A stretch of DNA of 64,000 nucleotides from Pandoraea eparura (GTDB lineage: Bacteria > Pseudomonadota > Gammaproteobacteria > Burkholderiales > Burkholderiaceae). Below, in pieces: positions 55,281 to 64,000 of the stretch (positions within the stretch are counted from its first letter, which is position 1; each line of letters opens with the position of its first letter). The notes under the pieces are model-generated. The model had not been told where the DNA came from and ran no database searches. It saw only the letters and a list, made by a program, of their open reading frames with translations. The DNA lies in contig NZ_CABPSH010000005.1 of the NCBI RefSeq assembly GCF_902459725.1, forward strand, positions 1 to 64,000. Direction: 5' to 3'. A program made the position numbers and the translations under genes.

Positions 55281-56879
55281 ATGTTGGACGCGACCCTCAA
55301 AGCCCAGTTGCAAACGTACCTCCAGAAAGTCACGCGCCCGATCGAGATCGCCGTGTGGCTCGACGACAGCCCCCAGTCGGCCGAGATGAAGGCCCTGGTC
55401 GACGAGATCGCCTCGCTCTCGCCGCAGATCGCTGTCGTGGCGCGCGGCGATGGCGATGATATTGCCGCCGAGCGTCGACCGTCGTTCGCCATCGGCACGC
55501 CGGGAGAGGCGCCGCGCATCCGTTTCGCGGGGCTGCCGATGGGGCATGAGTTCACGTCGCTGGTGCTCGCGCTGCTGCAAGTGGGCGGGCATCCGGTGAA
55601 GCTCGACGACGACACCATTGCGCAGATTCGTGCGCTCGACGGCGATTTCCGCTTCGAGACGTATATCTCGCTGTCGTGCCAGAACTGCCCGGAAGTCGTG
55701 CAGGCGCTCAACGTCATGGCGCTGATCAATCCGCGCATTCAGCAGGTCACCATCGACGGTGCGCTGTTTCAGGGCGAAGTCGAAGCGCGTCGGGTGATGG
55801 CGGTTCCCACTGTGTTTCTCAACGGCGAATCGTTCACGCAAGGCCGAACCAGTGTGAAGGAATTGCTCGCGAAACTCGATACTGGCGCAAGCGCGCGTGC
55901 CGCAAAGGCGCTCGACAACAAGCCGGTCTACGACATGCTCATCGTGGGCGGCGGTCCCGCAGGCGCGGCCGCGGCCATCTACGCTGCCCGCAAGGGCATC
56001 GTGACGGGCGTGGTCGCCGAACGCTTCGGCGGTCAGGTGCTCGACACGATGGCCATCGAGAACTTTGTCTCGGTGACACACACCGAAGGCCCGAAGTTCG
56101 CCACGGCCCTTGAGCAGCACGTGACGACCTATGACGTCGACGTGATCGACACCCAACGCGCGCAGGCGCTGATTCCGGGCCAGATTCACGAAGTGCATCT
56201 GGCCAGCGGTGCGGTGCTCAAGGCCCGTTCGGTGGTGCTCGCCACCGGTGCGCGCTGGCGCGAGATCGGTGTGCCGGGCGAGCGCGAATATCGCAACCGC
56301 GGCGTGGCCTATTGCCCGCACTGCGACGGTCCGCTCTTCAAGGGCAAGCGTGTCGCGGTCGTCGGCGGCGGCAACTCAGGCGTGGAAGCCGCCATCGATC
56401 TGGCCGGCATCGTCATGGAAGTCACGCTGATCGAATACGGCACGCAACTGCGCGCGGACGACGTGCTGCAGCGCAAGCTGCGCAGCTTGCCGAACGTGCG
56501 CGTGGTGCTCAACGCGCAGACCACCGAGATTCGCGGCGACGCGCAACAGGTCAACGGTCTCGTGTATCGCGACCGTGCGTCGGGGGAGACGTCCACGATC
56601 GCGCTCGAAGGCGTGTTCGTGCAGATCGGGCTCGTGCCGAACACCGAATGGCTCAAGGGGAGCGTGTCGCTCTCGCGTCATGGTGAGATCGAAGTCGATG
56701 CGAAGGGCGCCACCTCGGTGCCGGGCGTGTTCGCCGCCGGCGACATCACGACCGTGCCGTTCAAGCAGATCGTGATTGCCGTAGGCGAAGGCGCGAAGGC
56801 CTCGCTGGGCGCCTTCGAGCACTTGATGCTCAGCTCGGTGGAAGACGAGGTGGCCAAGCCGGAGGCAATCGCCGCCTGA
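55281..56879 (+). CDS. ahpF: Alkyl hydroperoxide reductase, flavoprotein subunit F
   Basis: About 532 aa. The N-terminal double thioredoxin-fold domain has the CQNC centre ([14 protein letters not shown]). The FAD domain has [18 protein letters not shown], the redox CPHC ([11 protein letters not shown]) and NAD site [15 protein letters not shown]; the end is [28 protein letters not shown]. It passes electrons from NADH to AhpC. It lies 244 bases after ahpC. Confidence 0.97.
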   Translation: MLDATLKAQLQTYLQKVTRPIEIAVWLDDSPQSAEMKALVDEIASLSPQIAVVARGDGDDIAAERRPSFAIGTPGEAPRIRFAGLPMGHEFTSLVLALLQVGGHPVKLDDDTIAQIRALDGDFRFETYISLSCQNCPEVVQALNVMALINPRIQQVTIDGALFQGEVEARRVMAVPTVFLNGESFTQGRTSVKELLAKLDTGASARAAKALDNKPVYDMLIVGGGPAGAAAAIYAARKGIVTGVVAERFGGQVLDTMAIENFVSVTHTEGPKFATALEQHVTTYDVDVIDTQRAQALIPGQIHEVHLASGAVLKARSVVLATGARWREIGVPGEREYRNRGVAYCPHCDGPLFKGKRVAVVGGGNSGVEAAIDLAGIVMEVTLIEYGTQLRADDVLQRKLRSLPNVRVVLNAQTTEIRGDAQQVNGLVYRDRASGETSTIALEGVFVQIGLVPNTEWLKGSVSLSRHGEIEVDAKGATSVPGVFAAGDITTVPFKQIVIAVGEGAKASLGAFEHLMLSSVEDEVAKPEAIAA

Positions 56880-56960
56880 CACAGACTGACACGGACCGAC
56901 GTCGACTGACGTCGGCCGTCACAGACCGGAGCGGCCCCCGCGCCGCCTCCGCAAGACAGC

Positions 56961-56993
56961 AAAGCCCTCACGCGTGATGCGCGTGAGGGCTTT
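56961..56993 (+). terminator. Hairpin terminator of ahpF
   Basis: Perfect 13-bp stem AAAGCCCTCACGC (56961-56973) and GCGTGAGGGCTTT (56981-56993), 7-base loop, 80 bases past the ahpF stop. The remaining gap to 57236 holds no gene that I can support and should include the promoter of the flagellar operon; no sigma-28 or sigma-54 promoter was evident. Confidence 0.8.
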
Positions 56994-57236
56994 GTCGCAT
57001 CTGGGCCCGACCGTCCTCCCATCGCGCGCCGCGCGGTTGACGTTGGCGCGACGGCCTGCCCTACGTCGACCCCGTGTTAATGGGAAATCGCACCAAAAAT
57101 ACGCTTTGCATGCGGCCAATGCCCAAAGACTACGCAGATTTTCGATAGTTGACGGATTCATTGTCACCATGGGCGCCTTCAATCTGGCACACGACGCAGG
57201 CGGGCTTTGCGTCACGCCTTAGCCGAGTGAGGGCGG

Positions 57237-58931
57237 TTGGATTTCGATCCGACCCACCCCTTGTTCGGCCAAGTGAATCGACATATGGGAATCGACAACA
57301 TTTTTCGTGCGCTGGGCAACGCTGGCACGCAATCGCGTGAGCGATGGCAGAAGTGGCGGGCACAGCCATCGGGTCTTGCCGGACAACTGCGCAGTGCGTT
57401 ACCGATCGTCGTGGCTGCCGGCGCCATCACCGCGGCCACGCTCGCCTGGGTTTCGCGCGACACCGGCTACGCGCCGCTCTTCGGGCAGCACCAACGCATT
57501 CCGATCGCGCAGGCGACCGGCGTGCTCGACGCGGAGCAGATCCCGTTTCGCATGCATCCAGACACCGGCGCGATCCTTGTGCCGCATGACCGGGTCGGCC
57601 GCGCGCGTCTCGCGCTGGCGGCCAAGGGCGTGACGCCGGAGTTGCCGCCGGGGCTGGAGCTGGTCGACCGGGACGAGCGTCTTGGCGTGCGTCAGTTCGT
57701 GCAAGACGTGCGCTTTCGTCGCGGGCTGGAGGGCGAACTGGCGCGCACCATCATGTCGATCGACGCGGTGGACTCGGCCCGCGTGCATCTCGCGCTGGCG
57801 CCGCAGACGTCGTTCGTCACCCACACCAAGGCGTCGGCCAGCGCGTCGGTGCTGATTGCCGTGCGCGCCGGGCAGACGCTTGCACCGCAGCAGGTCAGTG
57901 CCATCGTCAAGCTCGTCGCCGGCAGTGTGAATGGACTGGCGGCGGAGCAGGTCTCCATCGTCGATCAGCACGGCACGCCGCTCACGGCGAATCTCGATCT
58001 GGACGCTGCGACGCACGGCAACGCCGAAGCGCGCACCCGCTCGCGCGACGACGCGCTTCGCAACGTGCGCGGCCTGCTCGACGGCATTCTCGGCCCCGAT
58101 CGCTATCGCGCGAGCGTGAGCATCGACCTGGACGAGGACCTGGTGTCCAACACCACCGAGGCGCTCGGCACCGACCCGCGCGTGACGCAGGAAGCCGTGC
58201 GTGAAGCGCGCGACGACGACGCCGTCGTGGGCGGTGTGCCGGGGGCGATGACCAACCGCCCGGTGGACGCCGCGCCGTTGCTCGCGGGCGACGCCGGTGC
58301 GACGCGCACGACCTCGGCCACGCGTCAGTTCGCCTACGACCGCTCGATTACGCAGACGAAGCGCCACCGTCCGCGCGTGCGCCAAATGCATGTGGCCGTG
58401 ATGGTCGACTCGCAAGCGGCGCCGGGCGGCAACGGGTGGACCGCCGAGTCCCTTGCCGAGCTGGAGCGTGCGCTGCGCGCCGGCACGGGCATTCAGACCG
58501 GGCGTGGCGACACGCTGGTGGTGAGCGCCATGCCGTTCGCGGTGTCCGACCGTGCCGCCTTCGTCGACTCGCCGGACGCGGCCGCTCAGCCCTCGGTGCT
58601 GACCGACACGCAAAGGAAATATGCCGCCATCGCGGCCGCCGCGACGCTCGTGCTGGCGCTGGGTCTGTGGGCCGCGCTGGCCCGGCGTGCGCGCCGCCGC
58701 AAGGCCGCCGCGCTGGCCGCTGAAGCGAAGGCCAGCGAGCGCCGTCGCCATGAAGCGGAGCGCGCCGCGCAGCAAGCGGCGCTGCCGGCCTTCGCGGCGG
58801 ACTTGCCGCCCGCATCGGACGCGTCGTTCGACACGAAGCTCGAACGCCTGACAACCCTGGCCGACGGCGAACCCGAACGAGTCGCCCAGATCATCAAACA
58901 ATGGATCGGTACGCATGCTGCTTCCCGCTGA
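57237..58931 (+). CDS. fliF: Flagellar MS-ring protein FliF
   Basis: Up to 564 aa. N-terminal membrane span (LPIVVAAGAITAATLAWV, about 55-72), ring-building motifs (LVDRDERLGVRQFVQDVRFRRGLEGELARTI, VHLALAPQTSFV, VKLVAGSVNGLAAEQVSIVD), a less conserved middle and a second span near 465-485. The C-terminal FliG-binding tail follows. The start is either TTG 57237 (good GAGGG ribosome site) or ATG 57285 (weak site). It overlaps fliG by 17 bases. First gene of a compact export/basal-body operon. Confidence 0.9.
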   Translation: MDFDPTHPLFGQVNRHMGIDNIFRALGNAGTQSRERWQKWRAQPSGLAGQLRSALPIVVAAGAITAATLAWVSRDTGYAPLFGQHQRIPIAQATGVLDAEQIPFRMHPDTGAILVPHDRVGRARLALAAKGVTPELPPGLELVDRDERLGVRQFVQDVRFRRGLEGELARTIMSIDAVDSARVHLALAPQTSFVTHTKASASASVLIAVRAGQTLAPQQVSAIVKLVAGSVNGLAAEQVSIVDQHGTPLTANLDLDAATHGNAEARTRSRDDALRNVRGLLDGILGPDRYRASVSIDLDEDLVSNTTEALGTDPRVTQEAVREARDDDAVVGGVPGAMTNRPVDAAPLLAGDAGATRTTSATRQFAYDRSITQTKRHRPRVRQMHVAVMVDSQAAPGGNGWTAESLAELERALRAGTGIQTGRGDTLVVSAMPFAVSDRAAFVDSPDAAAQPSVLTDTQRKYAAIAAAATLVLALGLWAALARRARRRKAAALAAEAKASERRRHEAERAAQQAALPAFAADLPPASDASFDTKLERLTTLADGEPERVAQIIKQWIGTHAASR

Positions 58932-59934
58932 CACTTCCGCGCTGAGTGAGATCAATGGCGTCGACCGCGCCGCCGTGCTGCTGCTTTGCATGGGCGAGCG
59001 GGCTGCCGCCGCCGTGATGGCGCAACTCGCGCCTGCCGAGCTGTTGCGCGTGGCGCACGCCATGTCGCGCGCCGGCAGCGTGAAGAAGCACGACGTGCAT
59101 GCCATCGTCGACCAATTCCTCGCCGCCTGCACGCAGCACGGCGGCGCGAATGCCGCACCGCGCGCTTACCTCGAACGCTCGCTCGCCGCGGCGCTTGGCG
59201 AGGGGATCGCCAGCAACGTGCTCGACGGCATCTATGGCGATCGCGTTCGGCCCAAGCTGGCTCGCCTGCAATGGGTGAGCGTCGCACGGCTTGCCGACGT
59301 GCTCTCGCGCGAGCATCACCGCATGCAGGCGTTGCTGCTCGCCTACCTGCCCGCCGACCTGGCGGGGCAACTGCTTCGGGCGCTGCCCGAGTCGCAACAG
59401 GAAGCGCTGTTGCTGGAGACGGCACAGCTCACGCGTGTCGATCGCGAGTTGCTGGCCGATCTGGAGCTGATCGCGGATCGGTGTCTCTCCGGGCTGTCGG
59501 CCGAGAATGCCGATGTGCCGGGCACCCGGCTCGCGGCACAAATCATCGGCCATGTGCCCGACGATCAAAAGCGGCTTATGGAAGCCCTGCGCGCGCACGA
59601 CGCCACGCTGGCGGAGTCCGTCGAGGCGAGTCTGTACAGCTTTGACATCCTGGCATATCAGGCGCCGGAAGTCATCGATCTGGCCGTGGGCGAAGTGTCG
59701 ACCGAAACGTGGGCGACCGCGCTCAAGGGGACGGACGCCCGCATGCGGCAAGTCGTGCGAGAGCGCATGTCCCGCCTCCAGGAAGACGCACTCACGCAGG
59801 CTATGCGGCGTCTTGGCGCGGTGTCGGCGGCACGCGTGGAAACCGCGCGCAGCGAGATCATGACGGTGCTGCGCACGCGAGCGCGCGAGGCCAATCTCTT
59901 CCTGCGTCTGGCCGACGGCGAGGTGCTCGAATGA
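58915..59934 (+). CDS. fliG: Flagellar motor switch protein FliG
   Basis: About 339 aa. NGVDRAAVLLLCMGERAAAAVM at the N-terminus binds FliF. The middle domain carries the ALPESQQEALL and ARL/EHPQ-type armadillo repeats in divergent form. The C-terminal torque domain (WATALKGTDARMRQVVRERMSRLQEDAL) keeps alternating charges. Divergent from typical primary FliG (Ala-rich), which suits a secondary system. It overlaps fliF and fliH. Confidence 0.9.
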   Translation: MLLPADTSALSEINGVDRAAVLLLCMGERAAAAVMAQLAPAELLRVAHAMSRAGSVKKHDVHAIVDQFLAACTQHGGANAAPRAYLERSLAAALGEGIASNVLDGIYGDRVRPKLARLQWVSVARLADVLSREHHRMQALLLAYLPADLAGQLLRALPESQQEALLLETAQLTRVDRELLADLELIADRCLSGLSAENADVPGTRLAAQIIGHVPDDQKRLMEALRAHDATLAESVEASLYSFDILAYQAPEVIDLAVGEVSTETWATALKGTDARMRQVVRERMSRLQEDALTQAMRRLGAVSAARVETARSEIMTVLRTRAREANLFLRLADGEVLE

Positions 59935-60671
59935 AGCCGCACCGGTTTGGGACCCAGTCGGATGCCGCCGCGCAGCGCGGGTGGGTGCCGGTGACGCCGG
60001 ATCTGGACACCCTGCGCGCGCAGGCGTATTCGCAAGGCGTGGCGCGTGGCGCCGCGCAGGCGCGTCATGCCGTGTGGCAGGAAGCCTTCGACGCCGGCCG
60101 TGCGCACGGCGAACACGCGGCCGAGGCGCGTACGCAGGTGTTGTACGCCGCGCGCCTGCGCGACGAACTCGACGCCATTGCCCAGCCGCTCGCAGCGCTG
60201 CAGGCGGCGCGCGAGCAAGTGCACGCGCGACTCGCGGCGGGGGCGCTCGACGTGGTGTGCGACGTGACGACACGCGCGGTGCAAGCGATCTTGCAGCGCG
60301 AGTTGAACACGGCACCGGCCGACATTGCCGGCATCGTGCAGCGACTGCTCGCGCAGTTGAGCACGAGCGACCACCGCGTCACCGTCTACGTCGGCCCTGA
60401 CGACGCCCAGGCGCTCGCGACGCGTATCGGTGGCGATATCGTTGACGGATCGCCGCGTGCCGACGGCGAGCGTGCGGGATGGCGCATCGTTGCCGATCCT
60501 TCGCTCGGGCGCGGCGCCTGCCGGGTCGATGCCGACGGCCTCTGGTACGACGCCGGGTGCGACGGCCGGCAAGCCGCGACGCACGACATCGTGCGCCGGC
60601 GATTGTCCGACTGGGTCGATGCGTGCATGCAAGCGCCTACGCCGGACGAGACGCCAGAGGCTCGACGATGA
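59931..60671 (+). CDS. fliH: Flagellar export ATPase regulator FliH
   Basis: About 246 aa. The N-terminal RGWVPVTPDLDTLRAQAYSQGVARGAAQARH segment and the AHGEHAAEARTQVL helix are FliH-like. The C-terminal domain (VGPDDAQALATRIGG, WRIVADPSLGRGACRVDADG) matches HrpE/YscL/FliH proteins. ATGA overlap with fliG, 4-base overlap with fliI. It holds FliI in check and links it to the export gate. Confidence 0.87.
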   Translation: MKPHRFGTQSDAAAQRGWVPVTPDLDTLRAQAYSQGVARGAAQARHAVWQEAFDAGRAHGEHAAEARTQVLYAARLRDELDAIAQPLAALQAAREQVHARLAAGALDVVCDVTTRAVQAILQRELNTAPADIAGIVQRLLAQLSTSDHRVTVYVGPDDAQALATRIGGDIVDGSPRADGERAGWRIVADPSLGRGACRVDADGLWYDAGCDGRQAATHDIVRRRLSDWVDACMQAPTPDETPEARR

Positions 60672-61948
60672 ACGACGAGATCGCACTCGCGACACCGATG
60701 GCGTTCGTCACGCGTGCGAATGGCGCGGTGCTCGACGCGCGAGGCCAACGGTTTTCGCTCGGCCAACCGTGTCGTGTTGAAACGTCTGCCGGCCGATGGA
60801 CCGACGCCGAAGTCGTCGGGTTTGCCGATGGCACGCTGCAGCTCTTGACGTTTGCGTGTGTGGCCGACGTCGTGCCCGGTGCCCGTGTGCTGCCCGGCCA
60901 CTCGACGCCGGCGCTGCGCATCGGCCCGTCGTGGCTCGGCCGCGTGGTCGACGCGTTCGGGCAGCCGCTGGACGGCAAGGGCCCGTTGCGCGGCGACACG
61001 TGGCTCGATACCCAGGGATCGCCACCGGCGCCGCTGGATCGGCGCGCCATTGCCGAGCCGCTAGCCGTCGGCGTGCGCGCGATCGACGGACTGCTGAGTC
61101 TGGGCAAGGGGCAGCGCGTGGGGCTGTTCGCGGGCAGCGGGGTGGGCAAGAGCGTGCTACTCGGCATGATGACCCGGCATACCGAAGCGCAGATCGTCGT
61201 GGTTGGACTGATCGGCGAGCGGGGGCGCGAAGTCGGTGAGTTCGTCACCGAGACGCTCGGGCGCGACGGGCTGGCCAAGGCCATCGTCGTTGCCGCGCCG
61301 GCCGACGCACCGCCCGCGCAGCGCATGAAAGCCACCGAGTTGTGCCACGCCATCGCGACGCATTTTCGCGACGCGGGCCACGACGTGCTCCTGCTGGTCG
61401 ATTCGCTCACGCGTTACGCCATGGCGTGCCGCGAGGTGGCGCTCTCGCTGGGCGAGGCACCCGCGGCACGTGGTTATCCGGTATCGGTGTTCGCCCGCTT
61501 GCCGCGTTTGGTCGAGTGCGCGGGCAATGGCGCGGGCTCGGGCAGTCTGAGCGCGATCTACACGGTGCTGGCCGAGGGCGACGATTTGCAGGACCCCGTG
61601 GTCGACACCGCCCGCGCAGTGCTCGATGGCCACATCGTGCTGTCGCGGGAACTGGCGGATGCGGGGCACTACCCGGCGATCGACATCGGAGCATCGGTGA
61701 GCCGGTGCATGACGCAGGCGGTGGGCGCGCGTCATGCCGGCGCGGCGCGCGCGTTCAAGGCGCAGTGGCACGCGTATCGACAAATTCGCGAGTTGATTCC
61801 GCTGGGCGCCTATGTGCCCGGCGCGCACGCCGAGACCGACCGCGCCGTGGCGCGACATCCCGCCATGCTCGACTTCCTGTGCCAGCACGAGGGGGAACAC
61901 CGCGCGCCGCACGATCTGTGCGAGCGACTGGAGGCGCTATGTCGATGA
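60668..61948 (+). CDS. fliI: Flagellum-specific export ATPase FliI
   Basis: About 426 aa. Walker A GLFAGSGVGKSVLL, VVVGLIGERGREVGEFV, Walker B VLLLVDSLTRYAMACREVALSLGE, and GSLSAIYTVLAEGDDLQDPV; these are strongly diagnostic of type III secretion ATPases of the F1-alpha/beta type. It powers export of rod, hook and filament subunits. Overlaps fliH and fliJ. Confidence 0.96.
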   Translation: MNDEIALATPMAFVTRANGAVLDARGQRFSLGQPCRVETSAGRWTDAEVVGFADGTLQLLTFACVADVVPGARVLPGHSTPALRIGPSWLGRVVDAFGQPLDGKGPLRGDTWLDTQGSPPAPLDRRAIAEPLAVGVRAIDGLLSLGKGQRVGLFAGSGVGKSVLLGMMTRHTEAQIVVVGLIGERGREVGEFVTETLGRDGLAKAIVVAAPADAPPAQRMKATELCHAIATHFRDAGHDVLLLVDSLTRYAMACREVALSLGEAPAARGYPVSVFARLPRLVECAGNGAGSGSLSAIYTVLAEGDDLQDPVVDTARAVLDGHIVLSRELADAGHYPAIDIGASVSRCMTQAVGARHAGAARAFKAQWHAYRQIRELIPLGAYVPGAHAETDRAVARHPAMLDFLCQHEGEHRAPHDLCERLEALCR

Positions 61949-62514
61949 ACGACAACGCACCACGCGCCCTGCGCGCGTTGCTGTCGATGCGCGAGCGCGA
62001 ACTCGACGCGGCACAGCGCGATGGCCGCCAAGTCGCGCAACGCCAACAACGGCTTGCGCGCAACGTTGCCCAGCTCACTGCGCTCTATCGCGCCGTGGCC
62101 ATCGACGGCACGCGTGCGAGCGCGCACAGCTTTCAGAATCGCGCCGATTACAAGCGCACGCTCGTGGAGATGATCGAGACGCAGCAAGCGCCGATGGTGC
62201 AGATGGGGCGCTGGCAGGCGGTCGCGGCGCAGGCCGTGCGCGACGCGCAGCGTCGGCGCGAAGGTGTGGCAATCCTTGTCGCCCGTCACGAGACGGCGGC
62301 GCGTCAGGCGCGATGGCAGCGCGAGGCGCGCGAGCAAGCCGCGCTGGCGCTGGCGATCTGGCAGCGGGGCGTGTCCGCGCGTGAGCGAAATGAGGAAATC
62401 CCCTCGATCCCTGGCGTTGACAAAGCGCGTGCCGAGGTCGCTTGGGTGGGAGAAACCCCGCGTTTTGCGCCTCGTGCCCACCCTGAATCAGGAGTTTCGC
62501 CATGCTGCAAGTGA
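61939..62514 (+). CDS. fliJ: Flagellar export protein FliJ
   Basis: About 191 aa. Almost all helical coiled coil, rich in Arg, Gln and Ala, with RALLSMRERELDAAQRDGRQVAQRQQ at the start. Size and place between fliI and fliD suit FliJ, the stalk and chaperone-escort factor. It has a longer C-terminal tail (PGVDKARAEVAWVGETPRFAPRAH) than usual. The start overlaps the fliI stop by 10 bases. Sequence alone is weakly diagnostic; context is strong. Confidence 0.8.
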   Translation: MSMNDNAPRALRALLSMRERELDAAQRDGRQVAQRQQRLARNVAQLTALYRAVAIDGTRASAHSFQNRADYKRTLVEMIETQQAPMVQMGRWQAVAAQAVRDAQRRREGVAILVARHETAARQARWQREAREQAALALAIWQRGVSARERNEEIPSIPGVDKARAEVAWVGETPRFAPRAHPESGVSPCCK

Positions 62515-63920
62515 AAGACCGTATCGAAAAGCTGGCCCAAGATGTTGCCTCCAACCGCATGCGAGCGGAGTTCGGCCGTCTCGGGAAAGACAAGGCCAGC
62601 ACCGAATCCCGCCAAACCGGCGTCGCAACGCTCAAGGACGTGCTGGGCGCCTTCGAGAAGCAACTGCGACGCCTTGGCGACAGCGCGGACTTGCGTCAGC
62701 ACAAAGCCACGCAATCGAACGATCAGGCGTTCTCCGTCAAGCTGGAGAAGGGCGTGCAGCAGCTAGATTTCGACGTGCATGTCAAACAGCTCGCCACCGT
62801 GCACCAGGTGCAGATCCAGAACATTGCGGCGCTTGCCGACGGCAAGCTGGCCGTGGCGGGACGCAACGAGGCGGTTGCGCTCGATACGTCTGGACTGGAC
62901 CTGACAACGCCCGAGGGTGTCAAGGCGCTTGCCCGACGCATCAACGCTGACCCCAACTTGAGCGGCCACGTCCGCGCCGATCTTCGGTACGTCGCGAGGG
63001 ACGGCGTGCCGCGGCTTCTGTTGACGGCGAAATCCTCCGGGCTGGACGCCCGCTTCAGCGTCAAGGACGCGGCTGGCGCCGAAATCGGAACGGTGCTCGC
63101 GAAAGGCGATAACGCAATCGTGCGTCTTGGTGGTCAAGCGGGGCAGGACGAGGCATATCCGAGCAACGAAATCGCCCTGTTCGCGGGGATCACCCTGTCA
63201 TTGAAAAAGGCGGATGCCGCAGTCGAGACGACGCGTGTGTCGGTTGTCCCGGATCGTGAGGGAACGGCGGCGAACCTGCGCGCGCTCGTTCAGGCATACG
63301 ACGCGCTGCGCAAGCAGGTGCGCGAGCTGATGGATCCGGGCACCCCGGGCGCGGCGGTCTCCGTCGATGGCGAGGAGACGCGCGAAGACATCAAACCGGC
63401 GGGCCCGTTCTATGCCGACGCCGGTGTGCGCTCGCTGCTGCGCGACCTGGAGCGCCATTTCGAGCGGCCGGTGACGATCGACGGCAAGACGTTCGATCCC
63501 GCCCAGTTCGGGGTGAAGCGTAACGCCGACGGATCGGTCACCTTCGACTCGGTGCGCTTCGACGCCGCTTACGCCGAAGACAAGGAACTGTTGAGCCGGT
63601 GGTTCGGCGAGAGCGCCGACGTCATGAAGCGCGACACCCGCACCGACCTCGACAAGCAACCGGCGGGCATGCGGCTGGCGGTGCGCATCCGTGAGTGGAC
63701 CGACGAGATCACGGGCGTGCTCAGGCACCGGACCGACAACGACGAAATCGCTTCACGCCGGCTGTCCGAGCAACAGGATCGGCTGGAGACGCGCTTTCGC
63801 GCGCTCGTGGCGCGCTACACCGGCGAATTTGCGCGCGCAGAGCAGGTTCGCCAGCAAATGAACGAGATACGCAGCTTCGTCGACGCGCTCTTTCGCGGAT
63901 CGCGCAAGTCCGACGAATGA
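62502..63920 (+). CDS. fliD: Flagellar hook-associated protein 2 (filament cap) FliD
   Basis: About 472 aa. HAP2 architecture: helical N-terminus (RIEKLAQDVASNRMRAEFGRL), central beta-rich D2-D3 domains (QLDFDVHVKQLATVHQVQ, GITLSLKKADAAVETTRVSVV), then a C-terminal helix (LSEQQDRLETRFRALVARYTGEFARAEQVRQQMNEIRSFVDALF) with the usual final Phe. It caps the filament and folds flagellin. AGGAGT ribosome site; overlaps fliJ by 13 bases. In primary systems fliD is usually near fliC, not downstream of fliJ. Confidence 0.87.
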   Translation: MLQVKDRIEKLAQDVASNRMRAEFGRLGKDKASTESRQTGVATLKDVLGAFEKQLRRLGDSADLRQHKATQSNDQAFSVKLEKGVQQLDFDVHVKQLATVHQVQIQNIAALADGKLAVAGRNEAVALDTSGLDLTTPEGVKALARRINADPNLSGHVRADLRYVARDGVPRLLLTAKSSGLDARFSVKDAAGAEIGTVLAKGDNAIVRLGGQAGQDEAYPSNEIALFAGITLSLKKADAAVETTRVSVVPDREGTAANLRALVQAYDALRKQVRELMDPGTPGAAVSVDGEETREDIKPAGPFYADAGVRSLLRDLERHFERPVTIDGKTFDPAQFGVKRNADGSVTFDSVRFDAAYAEDKELLSRWFGESADVMKRDTRTDLDKQPAGMRLAVRIREWTDEITGVLRHRTDNDEIASRRLSEQQDRLETRFRALVARYTGEFARAEQVRQQMNEIRSFVDALFRGSRKSDE

Positions 63921-63955
63921 TGCGCGTCGTCATCCTTTAGGGAGTCAAACCGATC

Positions 63956-64000
63956 ATGGCTTATCAGCAATACCACGCCTCAGACCTCGACGCCCGCATC
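63956..64000 (+). CDS. Start of next gene, probably FliS (truncated by window end)
   Basis: Only 15 codons are visible (MAYQQYHASDLDARI), preceded by a GGGAG ribosome site, 35 bases after fliD. The MxYxxYxxxxxxxR pattern and position after fliD suit the flagellin chaperone FliS. The call rests mainly on gene order. Confidence 0.5.
   Translation, partial: MAYQQYHASDLDARI

Overview
The window is GC-rich (roughly 65% by eye) and reads as chromosomal DNA of a betaproteobacterium of the Burkholderiales. The gene repertoire and protein style most resemble Pandoraea or a close Burkholderiaceae relative; that placement is inference from content, not a database match. I see no rRNA, tRNA, CRISPR array or prophage. 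The only mobile DNA is a short IS3-type remnant at the left edge.

Layout. 1-2092: IS3 remnant abutting a PBP7-like D-alanyl-D-alanine endopeptidase gene with a long in-frame 9-bp repeat. 2093-9301 (minus strand): periplasmic gamma-glutamyltransferase, then a bo3 quinol oxidase operon cyoABCD with a SURF1 assembly gene at its end. 9462-19206: an MFS carrier, then a LysR gene divergent from a five-gene peptide-type ABC importer followed by a second gamma-glutamyltransferase-like gene. 19518-24328: a compact chemotaxis-like phosphorelay of five genes: a membrane CheA-like kinase with HPt, an orphan MCP-like signalling protein, two CheX-like proteins and a CheY. No CheW, CheR or CheB gene lies beside it.

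24525-44323 is a large aromatic-catabolism block. A MarR gene, MFS carrier and porin precede ech-vdh-fcs, an acyl-CoA dehydrogenase and an amidohydrolase, an arrangement like the hca (hydroxycinnamate) cluster of Acinetobacter. Next come pcaQ divergent from pcaHGBCD, then an AraC regulator divergent from pobA, then pcaK. Ferulate and p-coumarate would be activated to CoA thioesters, cleaved to aldehydes and oxidised to vanillate and 4-hydroxybenzoate. PobA converts 4-hydroxybenzoate to protocatechuate, and PcaHGBCD opens the ring as far as beta-ketoadipate. Vanillate demethylase (vanAB) and pcaIJF are not here. A repeated motif with core TGATATTAAA lies before both the carrier and ech and is a good candidate for the MarR operator.

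44396-56879: a MarR-ClcA chloride-channel pair, a small membrane protein, a second porin, an AT-rich regulatory gap full of inverted repeats, then hutG-iclR-YfcC-type transporter. These are followed by a TPR/HTH regulator paired with a beta-propeller protein, and then ahpC and ahpF separated by short repeats. 57237-64000: a tightly overlapping flagellar operon fliF-fliG-fliH-fliI-fliJ-fliD, followed by the start of what is probably fliS. This order suits a secondary flagellar or lateral-type locus.
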